In this document: in pieces, positions 16,369-24,538 of the stretch
How positions within the stretch are numbered: the stretch's first letter is position 1
How the letters are laid out: each line of letters opens with the position of its first letter
Assembly: GCA_003576685.1 (NCBI GenBank)
Contig: QOZR01000002.1
Location: 124,001 to 188,000, forward strand
Source: Virgifigura deserti
GTDB taxonomy: Bacteria; Pseudomonadota; Alphaproteobacteria; Dongiales; Dongiaceae
DNA: 64,000 nt
Direction: 5' to 3'
Notes under the pieces: model-generated
What the model was told of the DNA's origin: nothing
What the model saw: the letters and a program-made list of their open reading frames with translations, nothing else
Databases searched by the model: none
Translations under genes and position numbers: made by a program

Positions 16369-17313
16369 ATGCGACGCAGATCGCCCGCATTCATCGCCGC
16401 GCTGGCGGCATTGCCGATGACTCTGTCGCCGGCTCTCGTACACAGCGAGGATGCAAGCCTCTGGGACGTTTACGAGACCGTGCTCAAGGATGCGAAATAT
16501 ATCGATCTCACGCATGCGTTCAGCCCGACCATCGCCGTCTGGCCCGGCTTCGGGACGGCAAAGTTCAAGCCGGCCTTGGCTGGCGCGGACATGCCGGGCT
16601 ACATCGCCGAGGGCCAGGAGTTCACTTACGAGAAGCACGGCTTCGTTGCGACAGCCTACGAGCTGACGACCGACCAGTACGGAACGCAGCTCGACCCGCC
16701 GGCACACTGGGACGAGTACGGCGCGACAATCAGCGATCTGCCGCCGACTTACGCCGTTCGGCCGCTGGTCGTGATCGACATCCACGAGAAGGTGGCGCAG
16801 GACCCGGGCTATCACTGCACGGTCGAGGACATCCAGGCCTGGGAGGCGGAGCATGGCCGCATCCCCGAAGGCGCCGTCGTCATGATCCGCTCGGACTGGT
16901 ACAAGAGGTGGGATGACGTCGAGCGCTTCAACAAGAAGCCGTTCCCGGGGATCACGCTCGATGCGCTCAAGTTCCTGCATCTGGAACGCAGCATCCTCTT
17001 CCATGGCCACGAGCCGCTCGACACCGACACGACTCCCACGCTCGAGGGCGAGGCCTGGCTGCTACACAACCATTTCACCCAGGCGGAAGGGGTCGCCAAC
17101 CTGGATAAGGTGCCGGAGGCTGGCGCGCTGATCACGATTGGCTTTGCGAAGCCCGAAGGGGGAACCGGCGGATACGCCCGCTATGTCGCGATCGCGCCGT
17201 CGGACTGGCAATACGGCGTTTCCATCACCGAAATGCCCGGAGCGCCCCTGCCGAAGCAGCCTTATCCGCTGCAGCGCGACGAGAACGGCGTCATGCGGCC
17301 GACGCAACCATAG
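16369..17313 (+). CDS. Secreted cyclase / kynurenine-formamidase-like metal hydrolase
   Basis: The 314-residue product starts with a Sec signal peptide (RRSPAFIAALAALPMTLSPA, cleavage near VHSED) and has a cyclase-family domain (PF04199-like) with YIDLTHAFSP. The metal motif, normally H-x-G-T-H-x-D-x-P-x-H, reads Gln103-Y-G-T-Gln107-L-Asp109-P-P-A-His113, so two histidines are glutamines while Asp and the last His remain. A later HGHEPLDTDTTP resembles the second metal region. The chosen ATG has a GGGAG site; the frame upstream is open but lacks the signal peptide. Substrate unknown; activity may be altered. Confidence 0.82.
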   Translation: MRRRSPAFIAALAALPMTLSPALVHSEDASLWDVYETVLKDAKYIDLTHAFSPTIAVWPGFGTAKFKPALAGADMPGYIAEGQEFTYEKHGFVATAYELTTDQYGTQLDPPAHWDEYGATISDLPPTYAVRPLVVIDIHEKVAQDPGYHCTVEDIQAWEAEHGRIPEGAVVMIRSDWYKRWDDVERFNKKPFPGITLDALKFLHLERSILFHGHEPLDTDTTPTLEGEAWLLHNHFTQAEGVANLDKVPEAGALITIGFAKPEGGTGGYARYVAIAPSDWQYGVSITEMPGAPLPKQPYPLQRDENGVMRPTQP

Positions 17314-17339
17314 CCCGATGCACGGATCGGCTCGGCGGC

Positions 17340-17363
17340 GATCTTGAGGCGCTGATCAAGATC
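17340..17363. terminator. Inverted repeat between convergent cyclase and dehydratase genes
   Basis: Perfect 8-bp arms GATCTTGA and TCAAGATC flank an 8-base loop, in the 85 bp between two converging genes. There is no T run on either side, so this is at best a weak bidirectional terminator or attenuator. Confidence 0.35.
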
Positions 17364-17398
17364 ACCGCTTCCCCGCTTCGGGATTCGGTGCGTCCCGT

Positions 17399-18502
17399 TC
17401 ATGGCACTTCAACGACGGGCTCACCCAAGAGTTCGAACCGTGGCCGGACGCCAAGGCCGGGCGCGGTGGAGGCCGCCATCCGTCCGTTCTCGCGGCGCGG
17501 CGCACCTTCGGCGATGCTGACGGTGACATAGCTGTTGAAGTCGGTCGCGGTGAAGCGGAACGGGGCCGGCGTGCTGTGGGCGAGATGGGCGATCGCCGCC
17601 GTCGCGATATCGCCGCCCCAGCTATCCTCGATAGTCATCGCCACGCCCATCGCGACGCAGAGGTCGCGGACCTGGCGTGCCGCCGTCAGGCCGCCCAGCT
17701 TGCTGATCTTGATGTTGACCACGTCCATCGCCTGATCGGCCTGGGCGCGCAGCAGCGTGTGGATGCTGTCCACCGACTCGTCGAGCACGAAGGGGTGGTC
17801 GGTGTGGCGACGGATCGTCAGGCACTCCTCATAGCTGAGACAGGGCTGCTCGATATAGACGTCGAGATTCCTGACGGCACGCACCACACGCATCGCCTGA
17901 TGCGGCAGCCAGCCCGTGTTGGCGTCGGCGATCAGCACGTCGCCGGGTTTGAGCTCGGCCGCCACGGCGTGGATGCGCGCGATATCCGTGTCGGGATCGC
18001 CGCCGACCTTCAGCTGGAAGCGGTGATAGCCCTCGGCGCGATAGCCGGCGACCTTGGCGGCCATGCGATCCGGCGCCTCCTGCGAGATCGCGCGGTAGAG
18101 ATCGACGCTGTCGCCATGCGGGCCGCCGAGCAGGGTGCAGACCGGCAGCCCCGCCGCCTGTCCCAGAATATCCCAGCAGGCGATGTCGATGCCCGACTTG
18201 ACATAGGAATGGCCCTTGAGCCTGGCCTCCATCAACCGGTTCAACGGCCCGAGCGCCGTCGGGTCTTGGCCGATCAGATGCGGCGCAAGCTCGGCGATGC
18301 CGGTCCTGACCCCGGCCGCATAGGACGGCAGATAGGCCGGCCCGAGGGGACAGACCTCACCATGGCCCACGAGCCCCTCGTCGGTCTCGACGCGCACGAC
18401 TGTGCTGTCGAAGACGCTGACCGACTTGCCGCCGGACCAGTTGTAGCTGCCTTCATGCAGCGGCAGATCCACCCGATATGCGGCGATTCTGCTGATCTTC
18501 AT
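17399..18502 (-). CDS. Enolase-superfamily dehydratase, probably cis-3-hydroxy-L-proline dehydratase
   Basis: The 367-residue mandelate-racemase/muconate-lactonising-type enzyme has the capping N-terminus [20 protein letters not shown] and [15 protein letters not shown]. That closely matches what I recall of the cis-3-hydroxy-L-proline dehydratase group, which yields Delta1-pyrroline-2-carboxylate. Barrel residues are visible: Lys in FQLKVGG, metal acids in [14 protein letters not shown] and VLDESVD, and Lys in NIKISKLGG. Its start overlaps the stop of the upstream FadR-type regulator (ATGA), so they are an operon and the regulator probably senses a hydroxyproline-related ligand. Substrate assignment is moderate; superfamily is certain. 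Confidence 0.8.
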   Translation of the reverse strand: MKISRIAAYRVDLPLHEGSYNWSGGKSVSVFDSTVVRVETDEGLVGHGEVCPLGPAYLPSYAAGVRTGIAELAPHLIGQDPTALGPLNRLMEARLKGHSYVKSGIDIACWDILGQAAGLPVCTLLGGPHGDSVDLYRAISQEAPDRMAAKVAGYRAEGYHRFQLKVGGDPDTDIARIHAVAAELKPGDVLIADANTGWLPHQAMRVVRAVRNLDVYIEQPCLSYEECLTIRRHTDHPFVLDESVDSIHTLLRAQADQAMDVVNIKISKLGGLTAARQVRDLCVAMGVAMTIEDSWGGDIATAAIAHLAHSTPAPFRFTATDFNSYVTVSIAEGAPRRENGRMAASTAPGLGVRPRFELLGEPVVEVP

Positions 18503-19206
18503 GAGGTCGGCTCCTTCGCTTCGATCGAAGCGCGATGTTCTGCGAGGAATTGGATGAGCGCGTTGCCAGCAGCGAGTATATGCCGCTCCAGCAGCGCACA
18601 TGCCGCATCGGCCTCGCGCTTCCGGCAGAGTGCAAGGATCTGTCGGTGCTCCATTTGCGCGCGGGCGCTGCCGCGGGTCAGGAGTAGTTGTAGGCGCGAG
18701 TATCGGTCCGTGTTGTTGTGCAAATTCTGAATGATGGTCAGGGTGCGCGGCCGATCCGCCGGCTCGTAAAGAGCTGCGTGGAACTGCCAGTTCAGCTGCC
18801 CCCAGGCCGTGACTTCCTCGGTCTCGAACGCCTTATCGAAGCTGTCGAGGACCTGCCCCGCCCGGTCGCAGATCGCGTCGGTCAGATGCGGCACGGCGCG
18901 CGCCAGAATATCGGTCTCCAGCCGGGCGCGGATCTCGAACAGCTCGCCGATTTCGGCGAGCGAGAGTTCGGATACGGTGGCGCCGCGATGCGGGTAGAAG
19001 GTCACGATCCCTTCCGCCTCGAGCTGGCGGAGCGCCTCGCGGACCGGAATGCGGCTGACACCGTAGTCGGCGGCGATCGCATCCTGGCGCAGCTGTGCGC
19101 CGCCAGGGATTTGGCCGCCGAGAATCCGTTCGCGCAGCGCCTCCACGATCGCCCCGGTCACCGTTTGGCGACGGAACGGTTCGAAGGATGTGGGTTTCGA
19201 AACCAA
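18499..19206 (-). CDS. GntR/FadR-subfamily transcriptional regulator
   Basis: The 235-residue protein has an N-terminal GntR winged helix ([37 protein letters not shown]) and an FCD-type all-helical ligand domain with [14 protein letters not shown] and a late [17 protein letters not shown] chose the TTG at 19206 because GGAG lies six bases upstream and the palindrome TTGTATACAA (19240-19249) would otherwise fall inside the coding region; a longer frame upstream would include it. It overlaps the dehydratase start by 4 bp and probably represses its own operon. Confidence 0.85.
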   Translation of the reverse strand: MVSKPTSFEPFRRQTVTGAIVEALRERILGGQIPGGAQLRQDAIAADYGVSRIPVREALRQLEAEGIVTFYPHRGATVSELSLAEIGELFEIRARLETDILARAVPHLTDAICDRAGQVLDSFDKAFETEEVTAWGQLNWQFHAALYEPADRPRTLTIIQNLHNNTDRYSRLQLLLTRGSARAQMEHRQILALCRKREADAACALLERHILAAGNALIQFLAEHRASIEAKEPTS

Positions 19207-19239
19207 GAGACGCTCCAATGCCCGATCAACCCCGGCATT

Positions 19240-19249
19240 TTGTATACAA
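19240..19249. promoter_or_regulatory. Palindrome TTGTATACAA, likely FadR-type operator
   Basis: A perfect 10-bp palindrome sits 34 bp upstream of the regulator start. The TNGTATACNA form is typical of operators of FadR/VanR-type GntR proteins. Autoregulation of the regulator-dehydratase operon is inferred. Confidence 0.6.
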
Positions 19250-19369
19250 TATACGATTCCGTTGAACAACAGCGGAGGTGATCCGGAACCCGGTCGAGGA
19301 TGGCGTGTTGGAGTGCCTGTCGGCGAAGCGCCGCATTCATGCATCACGCACTCCCAGGAGGGACTGACG

Positions 19370-19915
19370 ATGAACAGATGGACGATACCGGTTACCGCAA
19401 CGGCATTCTTCGCGATGGTATTGGCGGCGCCAATGACCACGGCCAGCGCCCAACAGATGGGCGGGGATTTGAGCGTCCAAGACCGTTACTTCCTGCTGCA
19501 TGCCGCGCAGGATGGCGCTGCGGAGGTCGCGATGGGCAAAGTTGCTGTCGAGAAAGCGCAGAGTGAGGAAGTCAAGCAGTTCGCGCAGCGCATGATCGAC
19601 GACCACACGCAGGCGAACCAGAAACTTATGGAGATGGCCGAGCAGAAGGACATAGAGGTGCCGCAGGAAGCCGGCGCGGTGCATGAACAGATGATGCAGT
19701 ATCTGCAGGAGCTTTCCGGCGAGCAATTCGACCAGGCCTATATGCAGGAGCAGGTACTCGACCATGAGGCGGCCGTCAGCCTCTTCGAGAAAGAAGCCCA
19801 GCAAGGTCAGGACGCGGAACTGAAGAGCTTTGCTTCCGAAACGCTCCCGACGCTTCAGGAACATCTCGAGAGCGCTCAGCAGCTTGCCGGGGCCGGCCTG
19901 ACGGCGGAACAGTAA
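19370..19915 (+). CDS. DUF4142 periplasmic four-helix protein
   Basis: The 181-residue protein has a signal peptide ending near TTASAQQ and a DUF4142 (ferritin-like/PF13628-type) helical domain, with DRYFLLHAAQDGAAEVAMG, KQFAQRMIDDHTQANQ and EQVLDHEAAVSLFEKEAQQG segments. Family members are periplasmic or outer-membrane proteins of unknown function, often linked to stress. An AGGAGG site precedes the ATG by 7 bases. A strong GC hairpin follows the stop, so it is probably a single-gene transcript. Confidence 0.88.
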   Translation: MNRWTIPVTATAFFAMVLAAPMTTASAQQMGGDLSVQDRYFLLHAAQDGAAEVAMGKVAVEKAQSEEVKQFAQRMIDDHTQANQKLMEMAEQKDIEVPQEAGAVHEQMMQYLQELSGEQFDQAYMQEQVLDHEAAVSLFEKEAQQGQDAELKSFASETLPTLQEHLESAQQLAGAGLTAEQ

Positions 19916-19931
19916 CGGCGAGGCATCATTT

Positions 19932-19961
19932 GGCCCGGAGCAACGAATTCCGCTCCGGGCC
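19932..19961 (+). terminator. Hairpin after the DUF4142 gene
   Basis: Perfect 10-bp arms GGCCCGGAGC and GCTCCGGGCC enclose a 10-base loop 17 bp after the stop codon. No clear T run follows, so it is terminator-like rather than textbook. Confidence 0.6.
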
Positions 19962-20047
19962 GCACGCAAATCCGGAAGACACTGGACCTAGCCGATGGCT
20001 GCCCCAGCTTGATGGGGCAGTCTGGATGAATTTTCCGAGTCGGCCGG

Positions 20048-21103
20048 ATGACGTGCTCGTTTCTGCGGATGCTTTTCCCCGTTCTTCTGATGCTGGCAGC
20101 GGTCGCACCGGCCCACGCGCAGGGACGACTCAAAGATTGGAGCTGGAATCCCGCAATCGAGGTGGCCGGCCAAACGGTCGTCTTTCCGAGCCATAGCCCT
20201 TTCACCTTGGCCGATGTCGGGCGCGGCGCCGAGTCCGACCCGCCGCAGGATGCAACAGGCACCTTGTTCATGCCGCCCTCCGCCTCACCCGCGACTCCCG
20301 TACCGGCCGTCGTGCTGCTGCATGGCTCCAGCGGCGTGCAGGCGGCGCGCGAGTTGACCTACGGCCGGGAACTCGCGGCCATGGGAGTCGCCGTCCTCGT
20401 CGTCGACAGCTTCGCGCCGCGCCGCGACCGGGCGCGGGGATTTACCGAGCGCCTGCTCAAGATTACGGAAACGATGCTTCTCGCCGACGCCTATGCGGCC
20501 CTGCGGTTTCTCGCGAGCCGTTCCGAGATCGACGAGACGCGCATCGCGCTCGTCGGCTTCTCCTATGGCGGGATGGCGGCGACTTATGCCGTGTATGCTC
20601 AGGTGGCCGAGCGGCTGGCGCCGGAGGGTCGGCGCTTCGTCGGTCATGTCGCCTTCTACGCGCCCTGCATCGTCCGCTTCGACGACTCGCGAACCACGGG
20701 CGCGCCGGTGCTGATGCTCGCCGGGGCGGAGGACGAGATCGTGGATCGGGAGCGCTGTGCGGAAGTAGCCGATGACCTCCGCTCGGGCGGCTCCGCGGTG
20801 GAGACGATCGTTTATCCCGGTGCTTTTCACCAGTGGGACGGAAGCCTCACAGGCCCGCGGCGCATCGGCCGGCTCCTGACCGCCTGCGACTTCCGGGTCG
20901 AGACGGACGGCGCCGTGCGCGACAACCGCACCGGCTTGGTGATGAGCGGCCCCTTCACCCGAAGGCTGATTCTCGCTTTCTGCGTCGGCAGCGAGGGATA
21001 CCTGATCGGCAGGGATGACCGAATTCGCGCACAGTCGAACCGCGATCTCGGACACTTTCTTGCCCGGATCTTCGACAAGGCGGGCGCATCTCGGACGGAG
21101 TAG
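20048..21103 (+). CDS. Secreted dienelactone-hydrolase-like alpha/beta hydrolase
   Basis: The 351-residue protein has a signal peptide (FLRMLFPVLLMLAAVAPAHA) and a dienelactone-hydrolase fold. The likely triad is Ser172 in GFSYGG, Asp229 in LAGAEDEIVD and His261 in YPGAFHQWD; classical dienelactone hydrolase has Cys at the nucleophile position. The oxyanion region is VLLHGSSG. About 70 residues follow His261, including a possible extra subdomain with a Cys. The substrate is unknown and no pathway genes adjoin it. The ribosome-binding site is weak, so a start at 20069 is possible. Confidence 0.82.
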   Translation: MTCSFLRMLFPVLLMLAAVAPAHAQGRLKDWSWNPAIEVAGQTVVFPSHSPFTLADVGRGAESDPPQDATGTLFMPPSASPATPVPAVVLLHGSSGVQAARELTYGRELAAMGVAVLVVDSFAPRRDRARGFTERLLKITETMLLADAYAALRFLASRSEIDETRIALVGFSYGGMAATYAVYAQVAERLAPEGRRFVGHVAFYAPCIVRFDDSRTTGAPVLMLAGAEDEIVDRERCAEVADDLRSGGSAVETIVYPGAFHQWDGSLTGPRRIGRLLTACDFRVETDGAVRDNRTGLVMSGPFTRRLILAFCVGSEGYLIGRDDRIRAQSNRDLGHFLARIFDKAGASRTE

Positions 21104-21121
21104 AATCCGGTTGGCGACCCG

Positions 21122-21733
21122 TCAGTTCACGAGTTGCCAGGACCCGTCCGGCTGACGGCAGGCGGTGCCGTAGAGCTGTTGCCGTTCGCCGGCGATCACG
21201 GCCGACGTGGTGTAGTCACGGCAATAGGTGCCCGACTGGGTTTGGAAGGTCTTGACGGGCGTCACTTGGTAGGCGGGGCCGCCCTGCTCGTTCCAGGCGA
21301 CGGTTCGCCCGTCCGGGGCGTGCTCGAGAATCTGGCCGACGCAGTTCTGATCCACTTGGTCCATGGCGCGCCCGATGCTGCCGCCGACGATGACGCCGAT
21401 GATGGTGCCGCCGACGATCGCAACGGTGCGCCCGTCGCCGCTGCCGATCGTCGAGCCGATCGCCCCGCCGGCCACGCCGCCAAGCACGCTGCCGAGAAGT
21501 TCGCGATTGCAGCGACCGAGATCGATGTCGAACGGCGCGACATAGACCACGTCATGGTCATGCTTCTTCTTGTGCTTGTTCTTGGCCCGATGGCCATGGG
21601 CCGGCGCCCAGGGCGGCGGGTCCGCCTGAACCGGCGGAACGCTCCAGAGCATGGCGCAGAGAGCGATCATGACGACCGCAAACGCCTTTCGTACCTGTTC
21701 GCTCCAACGAACCGCGACATTCTGGAGGTTCAT
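21122..21733 (-). CDS. Glycine-zipper 2TM outer-membrane/surface-antigen-like protein
   Basis: The 203-residue protein has an N-terminal signal segment (AFAVVMIALCAMLW), a His/Lys-rich stretch (KNKHKKKHDHD), a glycine-zipper region GSVLGGVAGGAIGSTIG followed by GGTIIGVIVGGSIGRAMD, and a C-terminal domain with three cysteines including YCRDYTTSAVIAGE. Such proteins resemble the 17 kDa surface antigen/SlyB type and sit in the envelope. The ATG at 21733 follows an AGGGGGAAAGGG purine run. It converges on the hydrolase gene. Confidence 0.82.
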   Translation of the reverse strand: MNLQNVAVRWSEQVRKAFAVVMIALCAMLWSVPPVQADPPPWAPAHGHRAKNKHKKKHDHDVVYVAPFDIDLGRCNRELLGSVLGGVAGGAIGSTIGSGDGRTVAIVGGTIIGVIVGGSIGRAMDQVDQNCVGQILEHAPDGRTVAWNEQGGPAYQVTPVKTFQTQSGTYCRDYTTSAVIAGERQQLYGTACRQPDGSWQLVN

Positions 21734-21814
21734 GCGCCCTTTCCCCCTGCAAGATCTCAGGAACTGTTGCGGCGTTTGGTTAACGAATTGCAAGGGATCT
21801 GTCCATGGGGCAAC

Positions 21815-22111
21815 TCACCAGGAGTCCACCGGTGCGCCCGGAAGCGTCCGCCGAGCCACAAGAGGCGCCTCGGGCGGCAGATCCATCGCCTCGGCGAAGG
21901 CGAGAAGCAGCCTCTCATCGGCAAGAATAAAGTCGAGAACCGCGCCGAGCAGCGCCGCATCGTTCATCCGGCCCTTGACCTCCTCGATCGACAGGCCGGT
22001 CAGATTGACGAACCGGAGGAACAGATCTTCGTCGGCGGCGAGAAATCCGACGGCCTGAATCGCCATCGTCTCCGCATCCTCCCGCGTCGGGGGGCGACGT
22101 CTTTCTCGCAT
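21815..22111 (-). CDS. DUF3572 family protein
   Basis: The 98-residue protein matches the DUF3572 pattern: AIQAVGFLAADEDLFLRFV, NLTGLSIEEVKGRM, GAVLDFILADERLLLAFA and LPPEAPLVARRTL. Function is unknown; I associate the family with Alphaproteobacteria. ATG 22111 has GGAGG eight bases upstream; a TTG at 22132 in frame is weaker. No signal peptide or membrane helix is visible. Confidence 0.85.
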   Translation of the reverse strand: MRERRRPPTREDAETMAIQAVGFLAADEDLFLRFVNLTGLSIEEVKGRMNDAALLGAVLDFILADERLLLAFAEAMDLPPEAPLVARRTLPGAPVDSW

Positions 22112-22280
22112 CCTGAGAACCTCCGATTCCAAGCATGATATCCGCTCCGGATTTCAAGCATGGAACGGGCCCGGCACTCAACCTTGCTCGGGACACACGG
22201 CTCGGGTTGACAGCGGGCGCTGGATCGCGTGGATGATGAGGCAAGCTCGGTCGCAAAAATCGGACAAGGGAGACAAGGGG

Positions 22281-23060
22281 ATGGATTTGGGCATCGCGGG
22301 CCGGAGCGCCCTGGTGTGCGCCGCTAGCAAAGGGCTGGGCCGCGCCTGCGCGTTCGCGCTCGCCCGAGAGGGAGCCGCCATCACCATCGTCGCGCGCACG
22401 CCCGGACCGCTGGAGGTCACCGCCAAAGCGATCCGGAGGGAGACGGGCGTCGCCGTGACGGCGGTCGCGGCCGACATCACGACGGAGGAAGGGCGCGAGG
22501 CCGCGCTCGCCGCCTGCCCCAATCCCGATATCCTGGTGAACAATGCCGGCGGGCCGCCGCCCGGCGACTTCCGCGACTGGACGCGGGAAACCTGGATCGG
22601 CGCGCTCGACGCCAACATGCTGACGCCGATTGCGCTGATCAAGGCGACCGTCGACGGGATGATCGACCGACGTTTCGGCCGCATCGTCAACATCACCTCA
22701 GGCGCGGTGAAGGCGCCGATCGCCAGCCTCGGCCTGTCGAACGGCGCGCGCGCCGGTCTGACCGGCTTCGTCGCCGGCCTGGCCCGCCAGACCGTGCGGG
22801 CCAATGTGACGATCAACAACCTCCTGCCGGGTCCGTTCGCCACAGACCGGCTGCGGGCGAACACCCGGAACGCCGCCGAGAAGACCGGGCGCGGCTTCGA
22901 CGAGCTTTGGACCGAGCGCATGACCAACAATCCCGCTGGCCGGTTCGGCGAGCCGGAAGAGTTCGGCGCGGCCTGCGCATTCCTTTGCGGCGTCCGGGCC
23001 GGCTATATCACCGGACAGAACCTGCTCCTCGACGGCGGCGCCTATCCGGGGACGTTGTAG
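22281..23060 (+). CDS. SDR-family oxidoreductase with atypical active site
   Basis: The 259-residue Rossmann protein has an altered cofactor loop CAASKGLG (13-20), VNNAG (87-91), Ser in NITSGAV, and a C-terminal GQNLLLDGGAYPG. The Tyr-x3-Lys motif is replaced by Ser153-N-G-A-Arg157 within LGLSNGARAGLTGF. This variant is, as I recall, a recurring 3-oxoacyl-ACP-reductase-like SDR subgroup, so it may be functional with different chemistry. The ATG at 22281 follows GGGAGACAAGGGG; the upstream extension is unneeded. It ends 9 bp from the convergent PP2C gene. Confidence 0.82.
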   Translation: MDLGIAGRSALVCAASKGLGRACAFALAREGAAITIVARTPGPLEVTAKAIRRETGVAVTAVAADITTEEGREAALAACPNPDILVNNAGGPPPGDFRDWTRETWIGALDANMLTPIALIKATVDGMIDRRFGRIVNITSGAVKAPIASLGLSNGARAGLTGFVAGLARQTVRANVTINNLLPGPFATDRLRANTRNAAEKTGRGFDELWTERMTNNPAGRFGEPEEFGAACAFLCGVRAGYITGQNLLLDGGAYPGTL

Positions 23061-23069
23061 AGAAGCAGA

Positions 23070-23819
23070 TCAGGCCGCACCGCTCCCGCGGCACTGGATC
23101 ACGACGGTCGTGACGTTATCGGAGGCACCGCGCTCAAGGGCGACGCCGACCAGCGCCTCGGCCGCTTCAGTGGTCGAGGTTCGCGCCAGCACCTCCGCGA
23201 TCTCTCGATCGCTCAACATCTTGGTCAGCCCGTCGCTGCACAGCAGGAACAGGTCGGCCGGCAGGATCCGTTCGTGCCGCATCTCGAACTCCAAGCTGTC
23301 GGTCGCGCCGACGGCCCGCGTGACGACGTTCGCCTGCGGGTGGCGCCCGGCCTCTTCGGGCGTCAGAACGCCGATGTCCACCAGCTCCTGCACATGGCTG
23401 TGATCGCGGGTGATCTGCCGAAGCTCCGTCGCGCGCCACAGATAGAGACGGCTATCACCGGCCCAGATGCAAGCAAAGTGATGGTTGTAGGTCAGCAGGA
23501 CGACCACGGTGCTCGCGATGATTCGGTCGGAACCTTGGGCGGTCGCTTCGGCGCGCAAGCTCCGGTTCGCCTCGGCCAGCTGCAGCTTGGCCTGGGCCAG
23601 GAAGGAGGGCGCATTCACCGGCGGCGGAATCCGGCTCAAGGATTCGACGACGAGGCGGCTCGCGAGATCGCCGGCGTCATGCCCGCCCATGCCGTCGGCC
23701 ACGGCCCAGAGTCCGAGGTCCGGCCGATCGAGACAGGCATCCTCGTTCAGTTTTCGAATCATGCCGACATGCGTACAGGAGGCGGAGAGATACTGATAGG
23801 ACCGCCCCGCCCCGTTCAT
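23070..23819 (-). CDS. PP2C-type Ser/Thr phosphatase of the T6SS (PppA/Stp-like)
   Basis: The 249-residue phosphatase has the metal motifs VADGMGGHDAGD, CSDGLTKML and GASDNVTTVV, with the N-terminal RKLNEDACL. In phospho-regulated T6SSs (PpkA/PppA of Pseudomonas aeruginosa), such a phosphatase reverses threonine phosphorylation and switches secretion off. Its start overlaps the tagF stop (ATGA), making it the last gene of the tssJ-to-phosphatase run. Its kinase partner is probably the gene at 53423. Cytoplasmic, no membrane segment. Confidence 0.92.
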   Translation of the reverse strand: MNGAGRSYQYLSASCTHVGMIRKLNEDACLDRPDLGLWAVADGMGGHDAGDLASRLVVESLSRIPPPVNAPSFLAQAKLQLAEANRSLRAEATAQGSDRIIASTVVVLLTYNHHFACIWAGDSRLYLWRATELRQITRDHSHVQELVDIGVLTPEEAGRHPQANVVTRAVGATDSLEFEMRHERILPADLFLLCSDGLTKMLSDREIAEVLARTSTTEAAEALVGVALERGASDNVTTVVIQCRGSGAA

Positions 23820-24538
23820 GACGCGCCGTCGCTCCGCTCCCAGCAGCCGTCCAGAAGCGCGGCGTAACTGCCGATATGTGGTAGGCCTCGGCAGACCAGG
23901 AGCGATCGTTGGCGCTCCTCCGCATGCGCTGTCCACCACAGGCTGTAGGTCGGAGAGTCCAACCGGAGCAGACGATCGAGAAGATCGGGATAGCTGCCTG
24001 CAGGATCCGTCGTCAGCATTGCAATCCGCCAGCCGCCGGCCATCGGCCCGCCCGATGAGGGCATTTTGCCGACGGCGGTGGGAAAACCCATTGCCCGTAA
24101 GTCGGCATCGAAGCGCTCAATGTCGAAATCATCTTCGAGCGCAGACAACGCGAGCGCTTCCAGCCCGTCGAACCAGCCGCTTGCGCCGGCGGCCAGCGCC
24201 GCGGGGTTCCCACAGTCCGGAAGCGGCGCGGCCAGCACCAGCGGAAAATAGCGGCCGACCCGATCGACGCTCGGCATCAGCACGCCGGCGGCGACATGGT
24301 CGCCGCAAAGGCCGGGGCCAAGGACGAAATGCCAGACCGGACAAGTCAGATAGGCGGGAAGCCAATCCGCGCCGAGCTGCTCGCGGCTGCAGCTGATCGC
24401 TGCCTGCAGCCAAGCGTCCCATGGCTCAATGAAAGGACGCGGCAGACGCCGCGTCATAAAATCGCCGCGCGCCGGCAGCTTGCCGTAGAAGCCGGGCCCG
24501 GCCTGCGGATTATCCTGCCTTAGAGCGAGCCCGGGCAC
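23816..24538 (-). CDS. tagF: TagF (ImpM), T6SS post-translational repressor family
   Basis: The 240-residue protein has the ImpM/TagF opening GFYGKLPARGDFMTRRLP, then PVWHFVLGPG and SVDRVGRYFPL. TagF proteins repress T6SS assembly post-translationally, in Pseudomonas together with Fha; in some species TagF is fused to a PppA-like phosphatase. Here the phosphatase is the next gene with overlapping stop and start, an unfused version of that pairing. The start is GTG at 24538, inside the last codons of tssM (19 bp overlap). Confidence 0.93.
   Translation of the reverse strand: MPGLALRQDNPQAGPGFYGKLPARGDFMTRRLPRPFIEPWDAWLQAAISCSREQLGADWLPAYLTCPVWHFVLGPGLCGDHVAAGVLMPSVDRVGRYFPLVLAAPLPDCGNPAALAAGASGWFDGLEALALSALEDDFDIERFDADLRAMGFPTAVGKMPSSGGPMAGGWRIAMLTTDPAGSYPDLLDRLLRLDSPTYSLWWTAHAEERQRSLLVCRGLPHIGSYAALLDGCWERSDGAS

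Noticed and set aside
17399..17410. Sigma-54 promoter starting TGGCAC
   Set aside because: The GC element of a -24/-12 promoter is present at about 17402, but no TTGC follows at the right spacing, and it lies inside a gene.
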